Source of the DNA: Betaproteobacteria bacterium
GTDB lineage: Bacteria > Pseudomonadota > Gammaproteobacteria > Burkholderiales > SG8-41
Reading direction: 5' to 3'
Assembly (NCBI GenBank): GCA_025356695.1
Contig: JANXSE010000202.1
Location: 1-56,857 of the forward strand
DNA length: 56,857 nucleotides
In this document: piece after piece, positions 14,230 to 23,068 of the stretch
Layout: every line of letters begins with the position of its first letter
Numbering within the stretch: position 1 is the first letter of the stretch
Translations under genes and position numbers: made by a program
The notes under the pieces: generated by a model
Seen by the model: the letters and a program-made list of their open reading frames with translations, nothing else
Databases searched by the model: none
What the model was told of the DNA's origin: nothing

Positions 14230-14802
14230 TCAATCTGGATGCGAAGCCAGCGGCAAGGCCTTTCTAAGATAGTAAAGCATCGAAATCACCGTCAGCACCG
14301 CGGCGACATTGATGAGAACGGTGCCCAGCCAGAGACAATGGATCCGGCCGAACAGATCATCCTCGTACAACAGCAGCGGAATCGCGATCATTTGTGCTGC
14401 CGTTTTTATTTTCCCGACAAACGCCACCGCAACGCTGCGTGATTGGCCGATCTGTGCCATCCATTCGCGCAGGGCCGAGATCGCGATCTCGCGGCCGATG
14501 ATAATCAGCGCCACTACCGATTCGACGCGTTCGAGTTGCAGCAGCATGATCAGCGCCCCCGCCACCATCAGTTTGTCGGCGACCGGATCGAGAAAGGCGC
14601 CGAAAGGCGACATCTGGTTGAGCGCGCGGGCGAGATAGCCATCCAGCCAGTCGGTGATGGCGGCGAATATGAAAATGCTGGTGGCCGCGATGTTCTTGTT
14701 TTCGATGTTAAGCACGCTCTCCGGCATGTAATACACGCCGACGATCAGTGGAATGAGAACGATGCGCAGCCACGTCAGAAGATTTGGAATATTGAGTGGC
14801 AT
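14230..14802 (-). CDS. pgsA: CDP-diacylglycerol-glycerol-3-phosphate 3-phosphatidyltransferase
   Basis: PgsA makes phosphatidylglycerol-phosphate from CDP-diacylglycerol and glycerol-3-phosphate at the inner membrane, the committed step to phosphatidylglycerol and cardiolipin. The 190-residue protein has several membrane helices and the CDP-alcohol phosphotransferase signature DG-x2-AR-x8-G-x3-D-x3-D, seen as DWLDGYLARALN...FGAFLDPVADK. I start at the ATG at 14802 (MPLNIPNLLTWLR), four bases after the uvrC stop. The frame is open for 22 codons upstream, but those lie in the end of uvrC. Coupling with uvrC and the following tRNAs is the standard arrangement. Confidence 0.96.
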   Translation of the reverse strand: MPLNIPNLLTWLRIVLIPLIVGVYYMPESVLNIENKNIAATSIFIFAAITDWLDGYLARALNQMSPFGAFLDPVADKLMVAGALIMLLQLERVESVVALIIIGREIAISALREWMAQIGQSRSVAVAFVGKIKTAAQMIAIPLLLYEDDLFGRIHCLWLGTVLINVAAVLTVISMLYYLRKALPLASHPD

Positions 14803-14806
14803 GTTG

Positions 14807-16615
14807 TCAGTGCAGTGTGTCGTATATTCGTTTGGCGAGTTCGCCGCTGATGCCATCGACCTGTGCAAGGTCGTCGATACTGGCCGCCATCAAACCCTGC
14901 AGGCCGCCAAAACGTGTCAACAGACGCTGCCGTCTTTTTGCGCCGACACCGCTGATTTCTTCCAGTGTCGACGATTTGCGCGCCTTGCCCCGTCGTGCGC
15001 GGTGCCCCTGAATGGCAAAGCGATGGGCCTCATCGCGTATTTGCTGGATCAGATGCAGAGCCGGATGTTCGGGCGGCAATTGTAGCGCGTCCGCCCTGCC
15101 CTGAATAATCAATTGCTCAAGACCCGGTTTGCGCGCCTCGCCTTTGGCCACACCGACCACGTTCAAATCCTGCAGGCCGAGTTCGGCGAGGACTTCGCGC
15201 GCCACACCGACCTGCCCCTTGCCGCCGTCAATCAGCAGCAGGTCCGGCAGCTTGCCTTCCTCCGCAATGATGCGCTGATAACGCCGGGTCAGCGCATCGC
15301 GCATCGCGCCGTAGTCGTCGCCGGGCGTAACGCCCGTAATGTTGAAGCGGCGGTATTCCCCGTTTTGCATGGCCGAACGGTCATAAACCACGCAGGAGGC
15401 GACGGTGGCCTCACCCATGGTGTGGCTGATGTCGAAGCATTCGATGCGCTGCAGGTTTTCATCGGCGCCGAGCGCTTGCTGCAGGGCCAGCAAACGCGCC
15501 TCCTGCGTGGCGCGCAAGCCGAGCTGGCGTTGCGCGGCGAGTTCTGCGTTTTTCGCGGCCATTTCCAGCCAGACCCTGCGCTCTCCGACCGGATTGGTGA
15601 CGATATGCGCGTTACCGCCGGGCAAACCGTTCTGCAGATTTTCGATGGATTCATCGCTGAGCGCGGCGCCAACGATCAATACCGCCGGCGGATCGCGCTC
15701 CGCATAGTGCTGGCCGAGAAACGCCTCGACTATTTGTTCCGCATTGAAGCCGGCGGCATTTTGCGGGAAAAAGTTGCGGTCGCCCAAATGGTGTCCGCCG
15801 CGAATCATGACCAGATTGACGCAGACGATTTCACCGGCGACGGCGCAGGCAATGACGTCGGCGTCGCGCGCATTGTGTCCGCTGACGAACTGGCGTTCGC
15901 GCACGTGACCAAGGGCGGCAATCTGGTCGCGCAGCACCGCCGCAACTTCGAAGTTCTGGTCAGCCGCCGCCGCGTGCATGCGTTCGGCCAGCCGCTCGAC
16001 GACTTCCTCGTCCTTGCCCTTGAGAAACAAGGCGGCACTGCGCACGTCCGCGGCGTAATCCTCAGTGCTGATTTTGCCGACGCAGGGCGCGGTGCAACGC
16101 CGGATCTGGTGCAGCAGACAGGGCCGGGTGCGGTTGTTGAACACGCTGTCGACGCAGGTGCGCAGACGAAAAACCTTCTGCAGCAGCTGGATGCTTTCGC
16201 GCACTGCGCCGGCGTGCGGAAAAGGGCCGAAATACTGATGGCGCGGATCGAGGCTGCCACGATGGGAACTCAAGCGCGGACAGGCGTGCCCGGAGAGCAT
16301 CAGATAGGGATACGATTTATCGTCGCGGAAAAGAATGTTGTAGCGCGGGTGCAGCGACTTGATCAGATTGTTTTCAAGCAACAGCGCCTCGCCTTCCGAA
16401 CGCGTCACCGTTGTTTCGAGCGTGTGGATCTGCGCAACCATTAACTGGATGCGCGGTGAAAGACCGGCGGGATTGCGGAAGTAAGAGGTGACCCGTTGTT
16501 TCAGGTCGCGCGCCTTGCCCACATAGAGCACTTCACCCGAGGCGCCGAGCATGCGGTAAACGCCGGGCTGGTGCGGCAGCGTGGCAAGGATTTCCGCCGA
16601 ATCAAATACCGCCAC
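14807..16615 (-). CDS. uvrC: UvrABC system protein C (excinuclease subunit)
   Basis: UvrC makes both incisions around a DNA lesion during nucleotide excision repair. The 602-residue protein shows the N-terminal GIY-YIG nuclease (PGVYRM...VLYVGKARDLKQRV), the central UVR motif (about residues 205-235), the RNase H-like 5' nuclease core (ECFDISHTMGEATVAS...LLLIDGGKGQ), and C-terminal helix-hairpin-helix motifs (LEEISGVGAKRRQRLL). Length and order are typical, and the start at 16615 gives the expected N-terminus. It lies between a family-5 uracil-DNA glycosylase and pgsA. Confidence 0.97.
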   Translation of the reverse strand: MAVFDSAEILATLPHQPGVYRMLGASGEVLYVGKARDLKQRVTSYFRNPAGLSPRIQLMVAQIHTLETTVTRSEGEALLLENNLIKSLHPRYNILFRDDKSYPYLMLSGHACPRLSSHRGSLDPRHQYFGPFPHAGAVRESIQLLQKVFRLRTCVDSVFNNRTRPCLLHQIRRCTAPCVGKISTEDYAADVRSAALFLKGKDEEVVERLAERMHAAAADQNFEVAAVLRDQIAALGHVRERQFVSGHNARDADVIACAVAGEIVCVNLVMIRGGHHLGDRNFFPQNAAGFNAEQIVEAFLGQHYAERDPPAVLIVGAALSDESIENLQNGLPGGNAHIVTNPVGERRVWLEMAAKNAELAAQRQLGLRATQEARLLALQQALGADENLQRIECFDISHTMGEATVASCVVYDRSAMQNGEYRRFNITGVTPGDDYGAMRDALTRRYQRIIAEEGKLPDLLLIDGGKGQVGVAREVLAELGLQDLNVVGVAKGEARKPGLEQLIIQGRADALQLPPEHPALHLIQQIRDEAHRFAIQGHRARRGKARKSSTLEEISGVGAKRRQRLLTRFGGLQGLMAASIDDLAQVDGISGELAKRIYDTLH

Positions 16616-16669
16616 GATGGTGTGCCGGCGACTGGATTTGCAACGCGGTCATTCTGCGGACTGTTCTTT

Positions 16670-17311
16670 TCATGCGGCAGGCCTCCGCTTGAGTATTTTC
16701 AGAATGTCCGTGAACACGCTTTCAAACATCGCGGGGGTGAGGCGGCGCGTCTGCGTATTGTAGCGGCTGCAATGATAACTATCGACCAGGATCATGCCGC
16801 CGGCAAGATCATGGCGCGCAGCGTGCGCAAACGCGTGGGCGGAACGTTTTTCGCCGGTCGCCATCAGTATGGCCTGGTGCGCTACGGTGCCGAGCGCAAG
16901 AATGACCGTGCCTTTCGGCAGTACTTTTAACTCGTCGGCAAGATAGTGGTTGCAGCGCTTGATTTCGGCGGTCTCCGGTTTGTTTTGCGGCGGCAGGCAT
17001 TTGACCGCGTTGGTGATGCGGCAATCATGCAGTTGCAGGCCGTCTTTGCGATCCACCGATGCCGGCGCGCTGGCGAAGCCGAATTTGTGCAGTGTTTGGT
17101 AGAGCAGAATGCCGGCAAAGTCACCGGTAAACGGTCGTCCGCTGCGGTTCGCGCCGTGCATGCCGGGGGCCAAACCGACGATCAACAGCGACGGCTTTTT
17201 TGCGCCGAATGGCGAGACCGGGCGCGCATGGTAATCCGGATGTTGCACGCGCACCTGGTCGAGAAATTGCGCCAGGCGCGGGCAATCTCGACAGCTTTCT
17301 GAAAACGCCAT
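16670..17311 (-). CDS. Family 5 uracil-DNA glycosylase (UDGb), 4Fe-4S type
   Basis: This 213-residue glycosylase removes uracil and some deaminated purines from DNA. Motif A (GLAPGMHGANRSGRPFTGD) and the distal motif (HCSRYNTQTRRLTPAMF) match family 5 (UDGb) rather than family 4. Four Cys appropriate for a [4Fe-4S] cluster are visible: Cys8 and Cys11 (CRDC), then VKC with 14 residues to the next Cys (IKRC). The distal motif has Cys where most members have Pro (HPSR), a small deviation. It sits 54 bp upstream of uvrC, making a DNA-repair pair. The start at 17311 keeps the first cluster Cys pair. Confidence 0.88.
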   Translation of the reverse strand: MAFSESCRDCPRLAQFLDQVRVQHPDYHARPVSPFGAKKPSLLIVGLAPGMHGANRSGRPFTGDFAGILLYQTLHKFGFASAPASVDRKDGLQLHDCRITNAVKCLPPQNKPETAEIKRCNHYLADELKVLPKGTVILALGTVAHQAILMATGEKRSAHAFAHAARHDLAGGMILVDSYHCSRYNTQTRRLTPAMFESVFTDILKILKRRPAA

Positions 17312-17328
17312 GATATGCGGATGTTCTT

Positions 17329-18399
17329 TCAGCGCGTCAGCGGCAGTTCGCCGTCGCGCGTGCCGATCTGAAGCACTGCTTTGACTGCCGCGACATAGCG
17401 TGGATCGTGGTGCAGCTTTTTCAGCGATTCGGCGCCACCCCGGCCGTGCACGCGCGCGATGCGCGCCAGCGACATTGCCGGCATGAGGTAATCAAGCCCG
17501 GCCAGCAATTGTTCTGCCGCCACGGGATCGTTGCAGACGAGCACCATGTCGCAGCCCGCGGTGAAAGCCGCCTTGGCACGTTCCACCACACCGCCGGCGC
17601 CGCGCGCACCTTCCATCGATAGATCGTCACTGAAGATCATGCCATCGAAGCCGAGGCGCCCACGCAGGATTTCGCCGAGCCAGCGTTTCGAAAATCCGGC
17701 CGGTTTATCGTCGACATCGGGATAGACGACGTGCGCCGGCATGATTGCGCCGAGGCCGTTATCGATGAGGCGACGGAACGGGACGAGATCGCTGCGCTCA
17801 ATCTCGCTCAAAGAGCGCGTATCGACCGGCATCTCGTGATGCGAATCGGCGCGCACGTGGCCGTGCCCGGGGAAATGCTTGCCGACCGAGGACATGCCGC
17901 CGTCGCGCAAGCCGTGAATCAGGCCCAGCGCCAGCTCGGTGATGGCGGCCGGATCATGATGGAATGCGCGGTTGCCGATTACGCTGCTGTTGCCGTGGTC
18001 GATGTCGAGCACCGGCGTATAACTCAGGTCGACGCCGCAGGCGCGCAATTCGGCGGCCAGCACATAGCCGGTCTGTTGCGCCAGCGCTTTCGCCCCGGCA
18101 CGGTCGCTTTCCCACAAGACACCGAGTTCGCGCATCGGTGGCAACACGGTGAAACCCTCGCGGAAGCGCTGCACGCGTCCGCCTTCATGGTCGACCGTAA
18201 TCAACAGCGGCGGCTGGCGCAAGGCGTGAATTTCGCGGGTCAGGCCGGTGAGTTGTTCGGGCGACTCGTAGTTGCGTGTAAACAGAATAATGCCGCCGAC
18301 CAGCGGATGCTGCAGGCGTGTGCGTTCTTCCGGCGTCAGGGTCAGGCCGGCGATGTCGACGATCACCGGCCCCAGCGGAATGCTGCGCGTCATGCTCAT
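17329..18399 (-). CDS. nagZ: Beta-N-acetylhexosaminidase
   Basis: NagZ removes N-acetylglucosamine from anhydro-muropeptides in the cytoplasm during peptidoglycan recycling, which also shapes inducible beta-lactamase signals. The 356-residue family GH3 protein has the signature VGKHFPGHGHVRADSHHEMP, with the general-acid His of NagZ, and the nucleophile Asp in FSDDLSMEGA. Its start overlaps the stop of acpS by four bases (ATGA). A second ATG two codons in is possible. It ends the lepA-to-nagZ run of coupled genes. Confidence 0.95.
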   Translation of the reverse strand: MSMTRSIPLGPVIVDIAGLTLTPEERTRLQHPLVGGIILFTRNYESPEQLTGLTREIHALRQPPLLITVDHEGGRVQRFREGFTVLPPMRELGVLWESDRAGAKALAQQTGYVLAAELRACGVDLSYTPVLDIDHGNSSVIGNRAFHHDPAAITELALGLIHGLRDGGMSSVGKHFPGHGHVRADSHHEMPVDTRSLSEIERSDLVPFRRLIDNGLGAIMPAHVVYPDVDDKPAGFSKRWLGEILRGRLGFDGMIFSDDLSMEGARGAGGVVERAKAAFTAGCDMVLVCNDPVAAEQLLAGLDYLMPAMSLARIARVHGRGGAESLKKLHHDPRYVAAVKAVLQIGTRDGELPLTR

Positions 18400-18773
18400 T
18401 TCTCCAGCACCACACAGGCACAGGCGAGGCTTTTTTCGTCGCTGATGGTGACGTGATGGCCCTTGATGCCCTCGCCTTCGACCATCTGCTGCAGCCGCGG
18501 GTGAAATTCAAAACCCGGTTTGCCGCGCTTGTCCTGCACGATGCTGATGCATTGCAGTGTGACGGGGTAACGGAATCCGGTGCCCATGGCTTTCGAGAAG
18601 GCTTCCTTGGCAGCAAAGCGGTTGGCGATGAAATATGCGCGGTTATTGGTTTTCGCAAAACCGGTCAATTCGCTCGGCGTCAGAACGCGTCGCGCAAAGC
18701 GCTCGCCGTATTTTTCCAGTAGGCGCACGACGCGGTGCGGTTCGACCACATCAATGCCGATGCCGTAGATCAT
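18396..18773 (-). CDS. acpS: Holo-[acyl-carrier-protein] synthase
   Basis: AcpS transfers phosphopantetheine from CoA to apo-acyl carrier protein. The 125-residue protein has the metal-binding N-terminal motif GIGIDVVE (Asp8) and the second signature FAAKEAFSKAMGTG (Glu in AAKEA). Length is normal. The ATG at 18773 overlaps the pdxJ stop by four bases (ATGA), and its own stop overlaps nagZ, so translation is coupled on both sides. Confidence 0.96.
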   Translation of the reverse strand: MIYGIGIDVVEPHRVVRLLEKYGERFARRVLTPSELTGFAKTNNRAYFIANRFAAKEAFSKAMGTGFRYPVTLQCISIVQDKRGKPGFEFHPRLQQMVEGEGIKGHHVTISDEKSLACACVVLEK

Positions 18774-19513
18774 GCTGCACCACCACGCGCAATCGCCGCC
18801 AGATAGTCACGTACGGTTTGCGCCAGTCCGTGTTCGAGCGCATCGGCGATCAGCGCGTGGCCGATGGAAACTTCAAGCACCCCGCGCACCGCCGCCAGAA
18901 ACTGCGGCAGATTGTCCTGGTTGAGATCATGCCCGGCGTTCACGCCGAGCCCCGCCGCCGCAGCTGCTTTGGCCGCCCTGGTGTAGCGCACCAGTTCGGT
19001 TTCAGCGCTACCGGCGTCAAGGGCCCGCGCATACGGCTCGGTATAGAGTTCGACGCGATCCGCGCCCAGATCGCGAGCAGCCTGCATCGATTCCGCGACC
19101 GGATCCATAAAGAGGCTGACGCGTATGCCCAGTGCGCGCAGTTCCCCGATCAACGGGCGCAGGCGTTCGCCATCGCGGTTGAGGTCCCAGCCGTGGTCGG
19201 AGGTGGCGGCTGCCGCTTCATCGGGAACCAGCGTGCACTGCCGCGGCTTGAATTTGCGCGCAATGTCGATCAGTCCGTGAAACGGGTTGCCTTCGATATT
19301 GAATTCAATGTCTTTGTGCTGCGCGAGCAGTTGCGCAAGCTCGCTTACGTCGTCAGTGCGGATGTGCCGCTGGTCGGGACGCGGATGGACGGTGATGCCC
19401 TGTGCGCCTGCCGCGATGGCGATGCTCGCCAAGCGGGACACGCTGGGTATGCCGAGCGGGCGCGCGTTGCGCAACAAGGCCACCTTGTTCAAATTGACGC
19501 TCAGCCGCGTCAT
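18770..19513 (-). CDS. pdxJ: Pyridoxine 5'-phosphate synthase
   Basis: PdxJ condenses 1-deoxyxylulose-5-phosphate with 3-amino-2-oxopropyl phosphate to form pyridoxine 5'-phosphate. The 247-residue TIM-barrel protein has LSVNLNKVALLRNAR at the N-terminus, GITVHPRPDQRHI (the catalytic and phosphate-binding loop) and VNAGHDLNQDNL near the C-terminus, all diagnostic. Its start overlaps the recO stop (ATGA) and its stop overlaps acpS. The recO-pdxJ-acpS order is conserved in proteobacteria. Confidence 0.97.
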   Translation of the reverse strand: MTRLSVNLNKVALLRNARPLGIPSVSRLASIAIAAGAQGITVHPRPDQRHIRTDDVSELAQLLAQHKDIEFNIEGNPFHGLIDIARKFKPRQCTLVPDEAAAATSDHGWDLNRDGERLRPLIGELRALGIRVSLFMDPVAESMQAARDLGADRVELYTEPYARALDAGSAETELVRYTRAAKAAAAAGLGVNAGHDLNQDNLPQFLAAVRGVLEVSIGHALIADALEHGLAQTVRDYLAAIARGGAA

Positions 19514-20250
19514 AGCTGCTGCAAGTCCTTCAGCAACTGGCGGGTATTGAGCATCTGGTTGCCAAGATAATGATTGATCAGCATGCGCATCAGTGCCTTG
19601 CTTTGCTGCAGGGTGACCGGATTACTGTATTCATCGCCGGCCATGTCGAGCAAAGTCTGGCCGCTGAATTCTAACCGGTTTTGATTCGGCTCGTTGACGC
19701 CGAAGCCCGCGCGCACCGGTCCGCTTTCGATCAGATAGTGGTAATTGCGGTCTGCCGCAATAGGTTCGCCGGTGCTGGATTCGCGTTCGAGTGACGGTGC
19801 ATAGCCGAGTTCTTTCAGCAGTCTTCGTTCGAAGCGGCGCAGTGTAGCGTCGTGCGGCGCGCCGCCGGCCAGCGCGTGCAGCGTATCATCGTAGGCCTCG
19901 AACAGTTCTTCATGGGCGTCGTCACGTGCGACCAGTTTCAACAGCAGTTCGTTGAGATAAAACCCGCATAACAAGCCGTCCCCCTTCAGTTGCGGCAGCC
20001 CGCCCTGCCATTCGGCCTTGTGCAGAGTGCGCAATTCGGAGCGGCCCGACCAGCTGATGGTAAGTGGCTGGAACGCCAGCAGGACGCCGCGCAATGCCGA
20101 GCGCGGACGGCGCGCACCGCGCGCGACCAGCGCCACGCGGCCCCGGTTGCGCGTAAAGGTTTCGATGACCAGGCTGGTTTCGCGGTACGGGTAACTGTGC
20201 AGGAGATACGCCGATTGCGCATCCTGCCGGGCCTTGTCCGGATCAGTCAT
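19510..20250 (-). CDS. recO: DNA repair protein RecO
   Basis: RecO works with RecR to load RecA onto SSB-coated single-stranded DNA. The 246-residue protein has the N-terminal OB-fold start (AYLLHSYPYRETSLVIETFTRNRGRVALVARGARRPRS) and the LCGFYLNELLLKL helix of the middle domain. The zinc-finger Cys of some RecO proteins are absent, as in most betaproteobacterial members. The start at 20250 overlaps era by eight bases. Confidence 0.95.
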   Translation of the reverse strand: MTDPDKARQDAQSAYLLHSYPYRETSLVIETFTRNRGRVALVARGARRPRSALRGVLLAFQPLTISWSGRSELRTLHKAEWQGGLPQLKGDGLLCGFYLNELLLKLVARDDAHEELFEAYDDTLHALAGGAPHDATLRRFERRLLKELGYAPSLERESSTGEPIAADRNYHYLIESGPVRAGFGVNEPNQNRLEFSGQTLLDMAGDEYSNPVTLQQSKALMRMLINHYLGNQMLNTRQLLKDLQQL

Positions 20251-21145
20251 ATCCCAATTGTTTCAGCATCCGGTCGTCGTCGCTCCATCCACCCTTCACG
20301 CGCACCCACAATTCAAGATGCACCTTGCCGTCAAACAGCTTTTGCATGTCCATGCGGGCGAGTGTGCCGATTTCGCGCAGGCGGCTGCCCTTGGCGCCGA
20401 CGACGATGCCTTTGTGCGATTCCTTGTCGACAATGATCGACGCGGAAATCCGGCGCATCGTGCCTTCCATGACAAAGCGGTCGATGGAGACGGCGCACAC
20501 ATACGGCAACTCGTCGCCCAGCAGGCGGAAAAGCTTTTCGCGGACCATTTCCGCTGCCAGAAAGCGTTCGCTCGATTCCGTTATTTCATCTTCCGTGTAA
20601 ATCGCAGGCGCGACCGGCAGATATTTTGCAATGACCTTGGCGAGTGTGCCGATCGCATGGCCCTTGGACGCTGATACCGGAATGATCTCGTCGAACGCGC
20701 GTTGCTTGCTCACTTTTTCGATGAACGGCAGCAATTCGCCACGCTCTTTCAGGCGGTCTGTTTTGTTGATTGCCAACAGCGTCGGGCGCCCCGCCGGCAG
20801 CAATGCCATGATGGCGCGGTCGTCGTCGCTGAAGTGGTCGGCCTCCAGCACCAGCAGAACCACGTCGACAGCCGCCAGCGCCTGCGTGACCGACCGGTTC
20901 ATGCTGCGGTTGAGTGCGCTGCCATGCTTTTTCTGGAAGCCGGGCGTATCGACAAACAGCAGTTGTGCGTCGTCCAGCGTCACAATCCCGGTAATGCGCT
21001 GGCGTGTGGTCTGCGGTTTGCGCGAGGTGATGCTCAGCTTCTGGCCGACGAGCCGGTTGAGCAATGTGGATTTGCCGACGTTCGGACGCCCGACGATTGC
21101 AATGTAGCCGGTGCGGAATTCGGGGTTCTGCTTTTTTTCGGCCAT
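20243..21145 (-). CDS. era: GTPase Era
   Basis: Era is an essential GTPase that binds the 3' end of 16S rRNA during 30S maturation. The 300-residue protein has G-motifs GRPNVGKSTL (G1), DTPG with the following FQKKHGSALN (G3) and NKTD (G4), then a C-terminal KH domain (ISASIIVDKESHKGIVVGAKGSRLREIG). The start is one base upstream of the rnc stop region, and the rnc-era-recO order is classical. Confidence 0.97.
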   Translation of the reverse strand: MAEKKQNPEFRTGYIAIVGRPNVGKSTLLNRLVGQKLSITSRKPQTTRQRITGIVTLDDAQLLFVDTPGFQKKHGSALNRSMNRSVTQALAAVDVVLLVLEADHFSDDDRAIMALLPAGRPTLLAINKTDRLKERGELLPFIEKVSKQRAFDEIIPVSASKGHAIGTLAKVIAKYLPVAPAIYTEDEITESSERFLAAEMVREKLFRLLGDELPYVCAVSIDRFVMEGTMRRISASIIVDKESHKGIVVGAKGSRLREIGTLARMDMQKLFDGKVHLELWVRVKGGWSDDDRMLKQLGYD

Positions 21146-21817
21146 CTAGGCGCCGGCGATCAAATCGTAGGCGTGACGCGCCGCCATCTGTTCGGCGGCA
21201 CGGCGGCTGGCGCCATCGCCCTGGGTCTTGATATTCATTTCCGGCACACTGCACTCCACTTTGAAAGACTGTTCATGCGCTTCACCGGCTGTCGCGATCA
21301 CCGCATAGCGCGGCACCGGCAAATGACGCGCTTGCAGCAGTTCCTGTAAAAGCGTTTTGGCGTCCTTGCCGGCGACCCGCAGATCGATGTTTTTCAGCGA
21401 GGCAGAAAATATCTGCAAGGTGAATAACTGGGCGGGGCCGAATCCACCGTCGAGATACACCGCACCGATGATGGCCTCCACTGCGTTTGCCAGCATGGAG
21501 GGCCGCTGGGCGCCGCCGCTGCGAATTTCGCCTTCGCCCAGCAACAGGCGCGGGCCGATGCCAAGTTCATTGGCGAGTGTACAGAGATTTTGCCCGTTAA
21601 CGAGGCTGGCCCGCGCCCGCGAGAGGTCGCCTTCGGCAGTTGACGGATACAACCTGTAGAGCTCGGCGGCGATCACGCAATTGAGCACCGCATCGCCGAG
21701 AAACTCCAACCGCTCGTTATGGTCGGCGCTGTGGCTGCGGTGCGTAAGCGCCTGGCGCAGCAGTGTCGGGTTTGCGAAGCGGTAACCGGCTACCTCGACA
21801 ACCGGGCTTTGCTGCAT
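21146..21817 (-). CDS. rnc: Ribonuclease III
   Basis: RNase III cuts double-stranded RNA, including the 30S rRNA precursor. The 223-residue protein carries the family signature NERLEFLGDAVLN with catalytic Glu and Asp, the second acidic site (NAVEAIIGAVYLDGG), and a C-terminal double-stranded-RNA-binding domain (DAKTLLQELLQARHLPVPRY...GDGASRRAAEQMAARHAYDLI). The ATG at 21817 gives MQQSPVVEVAGYRF. The frame is open further upstream, but that stretch overlaps the DUF4845 gene. A TTG nine codons earlier, nearly touching that gene, is possible. Confidence 0.95.
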   Translation of the reverse strand: MQQSPVVEVAGYRFANPTLLRQALTHRSHSADHNERLEFLGDAVLNCVIAAELYRLYPSTAEGDLSRARASLVNGQNLCTLANELGIGPRLLLGEGEIRSGGAQRPSMLANAVEAIIGAVYLDGGFGPAQLFTLQIFSASLKNIDLRVAGKDAKTLLQELLQARHLPVPRYAVIATAGEAHEQSFKVECSVPEMNIKTQGDGASRRAAEQMAARHAYDLIAGA

Positions 21818-21839
21818 GGACTGGGCTGCGTTCAATGCC

Positions 21840-22202
21840 CTACTTGGCCGCTGAGGACGGCGCGAAATCGAAAAGCAGGCTGATGTTTTTGAAAAGCGGC
21901 ACCCGGACCGAATAGCTGGCCGTGATGAGCAGATCATTACCATCTTTGGTTAGTTCGATTTCATCGCTGCTGACGACGTTTACGTCGCCCTCGGTCATCG
22001 CATATTTTCCCCATGCGTTCATGAATTCACGGCGCCCGCCGCTTTTAACCTCGGGGTCGACGGACAAGGTTTTGAATACCTTCTGTATCGTATAGAACTG
22101 TTTGTATGGCCCGAAAATCTTGAAGCCGAGCAGTGCACAGACCGCCAAGACCACCAGCACCATAAGCAATCCGCTCAGCGATACGCCGCGTTGTTTTTTC
22201 AT
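21840..22202 (-). CDS. DUF4845 membrane-anchored protein
   Basis: This 120-residue protein of the DUF4845 family lies between lepB and rnc, its usual place in beta- and gammaproteobacteria. The N-terminus MKKQRGVSLSGLLMVLVVLAVCALLGFKIFGPY looks like a type IV pilin-like or signal-anchor segment with one membrane helix; the rest faces the periplasm. The function is unknown. It is spaced 12 bp from lepB, with an AGGGAGAATGCC ribosome binding site. Confidence 0.9.
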   Translation of the reverse strand: MKKQRGVSLSGLLMVLVVLAVCALLGFKIFGPYKQFYTIQKVFKTLSVDPEVKSGGRREFMNAWGKYAMTEGDVNVVSSDEIELTKDGNDLLITASYSVRVPLFKNISLLFDFAPSSAAK

Positions 22203-22214
22203 GGCATTCTCCCT

Positions 22215-23018
22215 TTAGTCGATCGATTGTCCAACGCGTTTGAACTGGTCGAAATTCCACCAGATCATAAACGCCTTGCCCACGATATTGCGGTCTGGCA
22301 CGAACCCCCAGTAGCGGCTGTCGCTGCTGCTGTCGCGATGGTCACCCATCATGAAGTAATGGCCCGCCGGCACTGTGCAGGTAAAGCCCGTTTCATTGTA
22401 GACGCAATTTTCACGGTACGGGAAGCGCCGGACGTCACCCTGACGCACCACCGGAATTTCCGGCTGCACGAGGATGGCATGCCGGTGCGTGCCGAGATTT
22501 TCGGTATAGCGTTGCGCCGAGACAAAGCTCAGCCCGGTTTCGACGTAATTGAACTGTCCGTCGGGTTCCGTGCGGACCTCTTCCCCGTTCACGGAAAGGC
22601 GTTTGTTCTGATAGCTGACTTTGTCGCCGGGAGTGCCGACCACTCTCTTGATGTAATCGAACGAGGGATCTTCAGGGTAGCGGAACACCATCACGTCGCC
22701 GCGCTGCGGATTGTTCAGGTCCAGCACTTTGAGATTGATGACCGGCAGCCGGATACCGTAGGTGAATTTGTTGACCAGGATGAAATCGCCGACCAGCAGG
22801 GTCGGCAGCATTGATCCCGAGGGGATCTTGAACGGCTCGACCAGAAAGGAACGCAGGACGAACACGATCAGTATCACCGGAAAGAAGCTTTTCGCGTATT
22901 CAACCCACCACGGCTCGCGCGCTTCCGCGGCACGCCGGCGGCCCAGCACATAGCGGTCCAGCAGCCAGATGGCGCCGCACACGACCAGCAGTGAGAACAT
23001 GATCAGCGGAAAGTTCAT
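22215..23018 (-). CDS. lepB: Signal peptidase I
   Basis: LepB cleaves signal peptides from secreted precursors at the periplasmic face of the inner membrane. The 267-residue protein has two N-terminal membrane helices (about residues 3-22 and 46-60), the catalytic Ser69 in IPSGSMLPTLLVGDF and the catalytic Lys124 in FDYIKRVVGTPGD. GDHRDSSSDSRYWG forms the C-terminal signature. It follows lepA after 50 bp, and the same transcript continues to DUF4845 and rnc. It will process the many signal peptides in this window, including the Bug receptors, BamA and Skp. Confidence 0.97.
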   Translation of the reverse strand: MNFPLIMFSLLVVCGAIWLLDRYVLGRRRAAEAREPWWVEYAKSFFPVILIVFVLRSFLVEPFKIPSGSMLPTLLVGDFILVNKFTYGIRLPVINLKVLDLNNPQRGDVMVFRYPEDPSFDYIKRVVGTPGDKVSYQNKRLSVNGEEVRTEPDGQFNYVETGLSFVSAQRYTENLGTHRHAILVQPEIPVVRQGDVRRFPYRENCVYNETGFTCTVPAGHYFMMGDHRDSSSDSRYWGFVPDRNIVGKAFMIWWNFDQFKRVGQSID

Positions 23019-23068
23019 GCCTGCCGCCGGTAGCTATGCGAAGTCAGTGGCTGCGCTTCAATTTGCAT

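Noticed and set aside
15113..16444. 443-codon plus-strand open frame opposite uvrC
   Set aside because: Antisense shadow with no start context and no recognisable domain.
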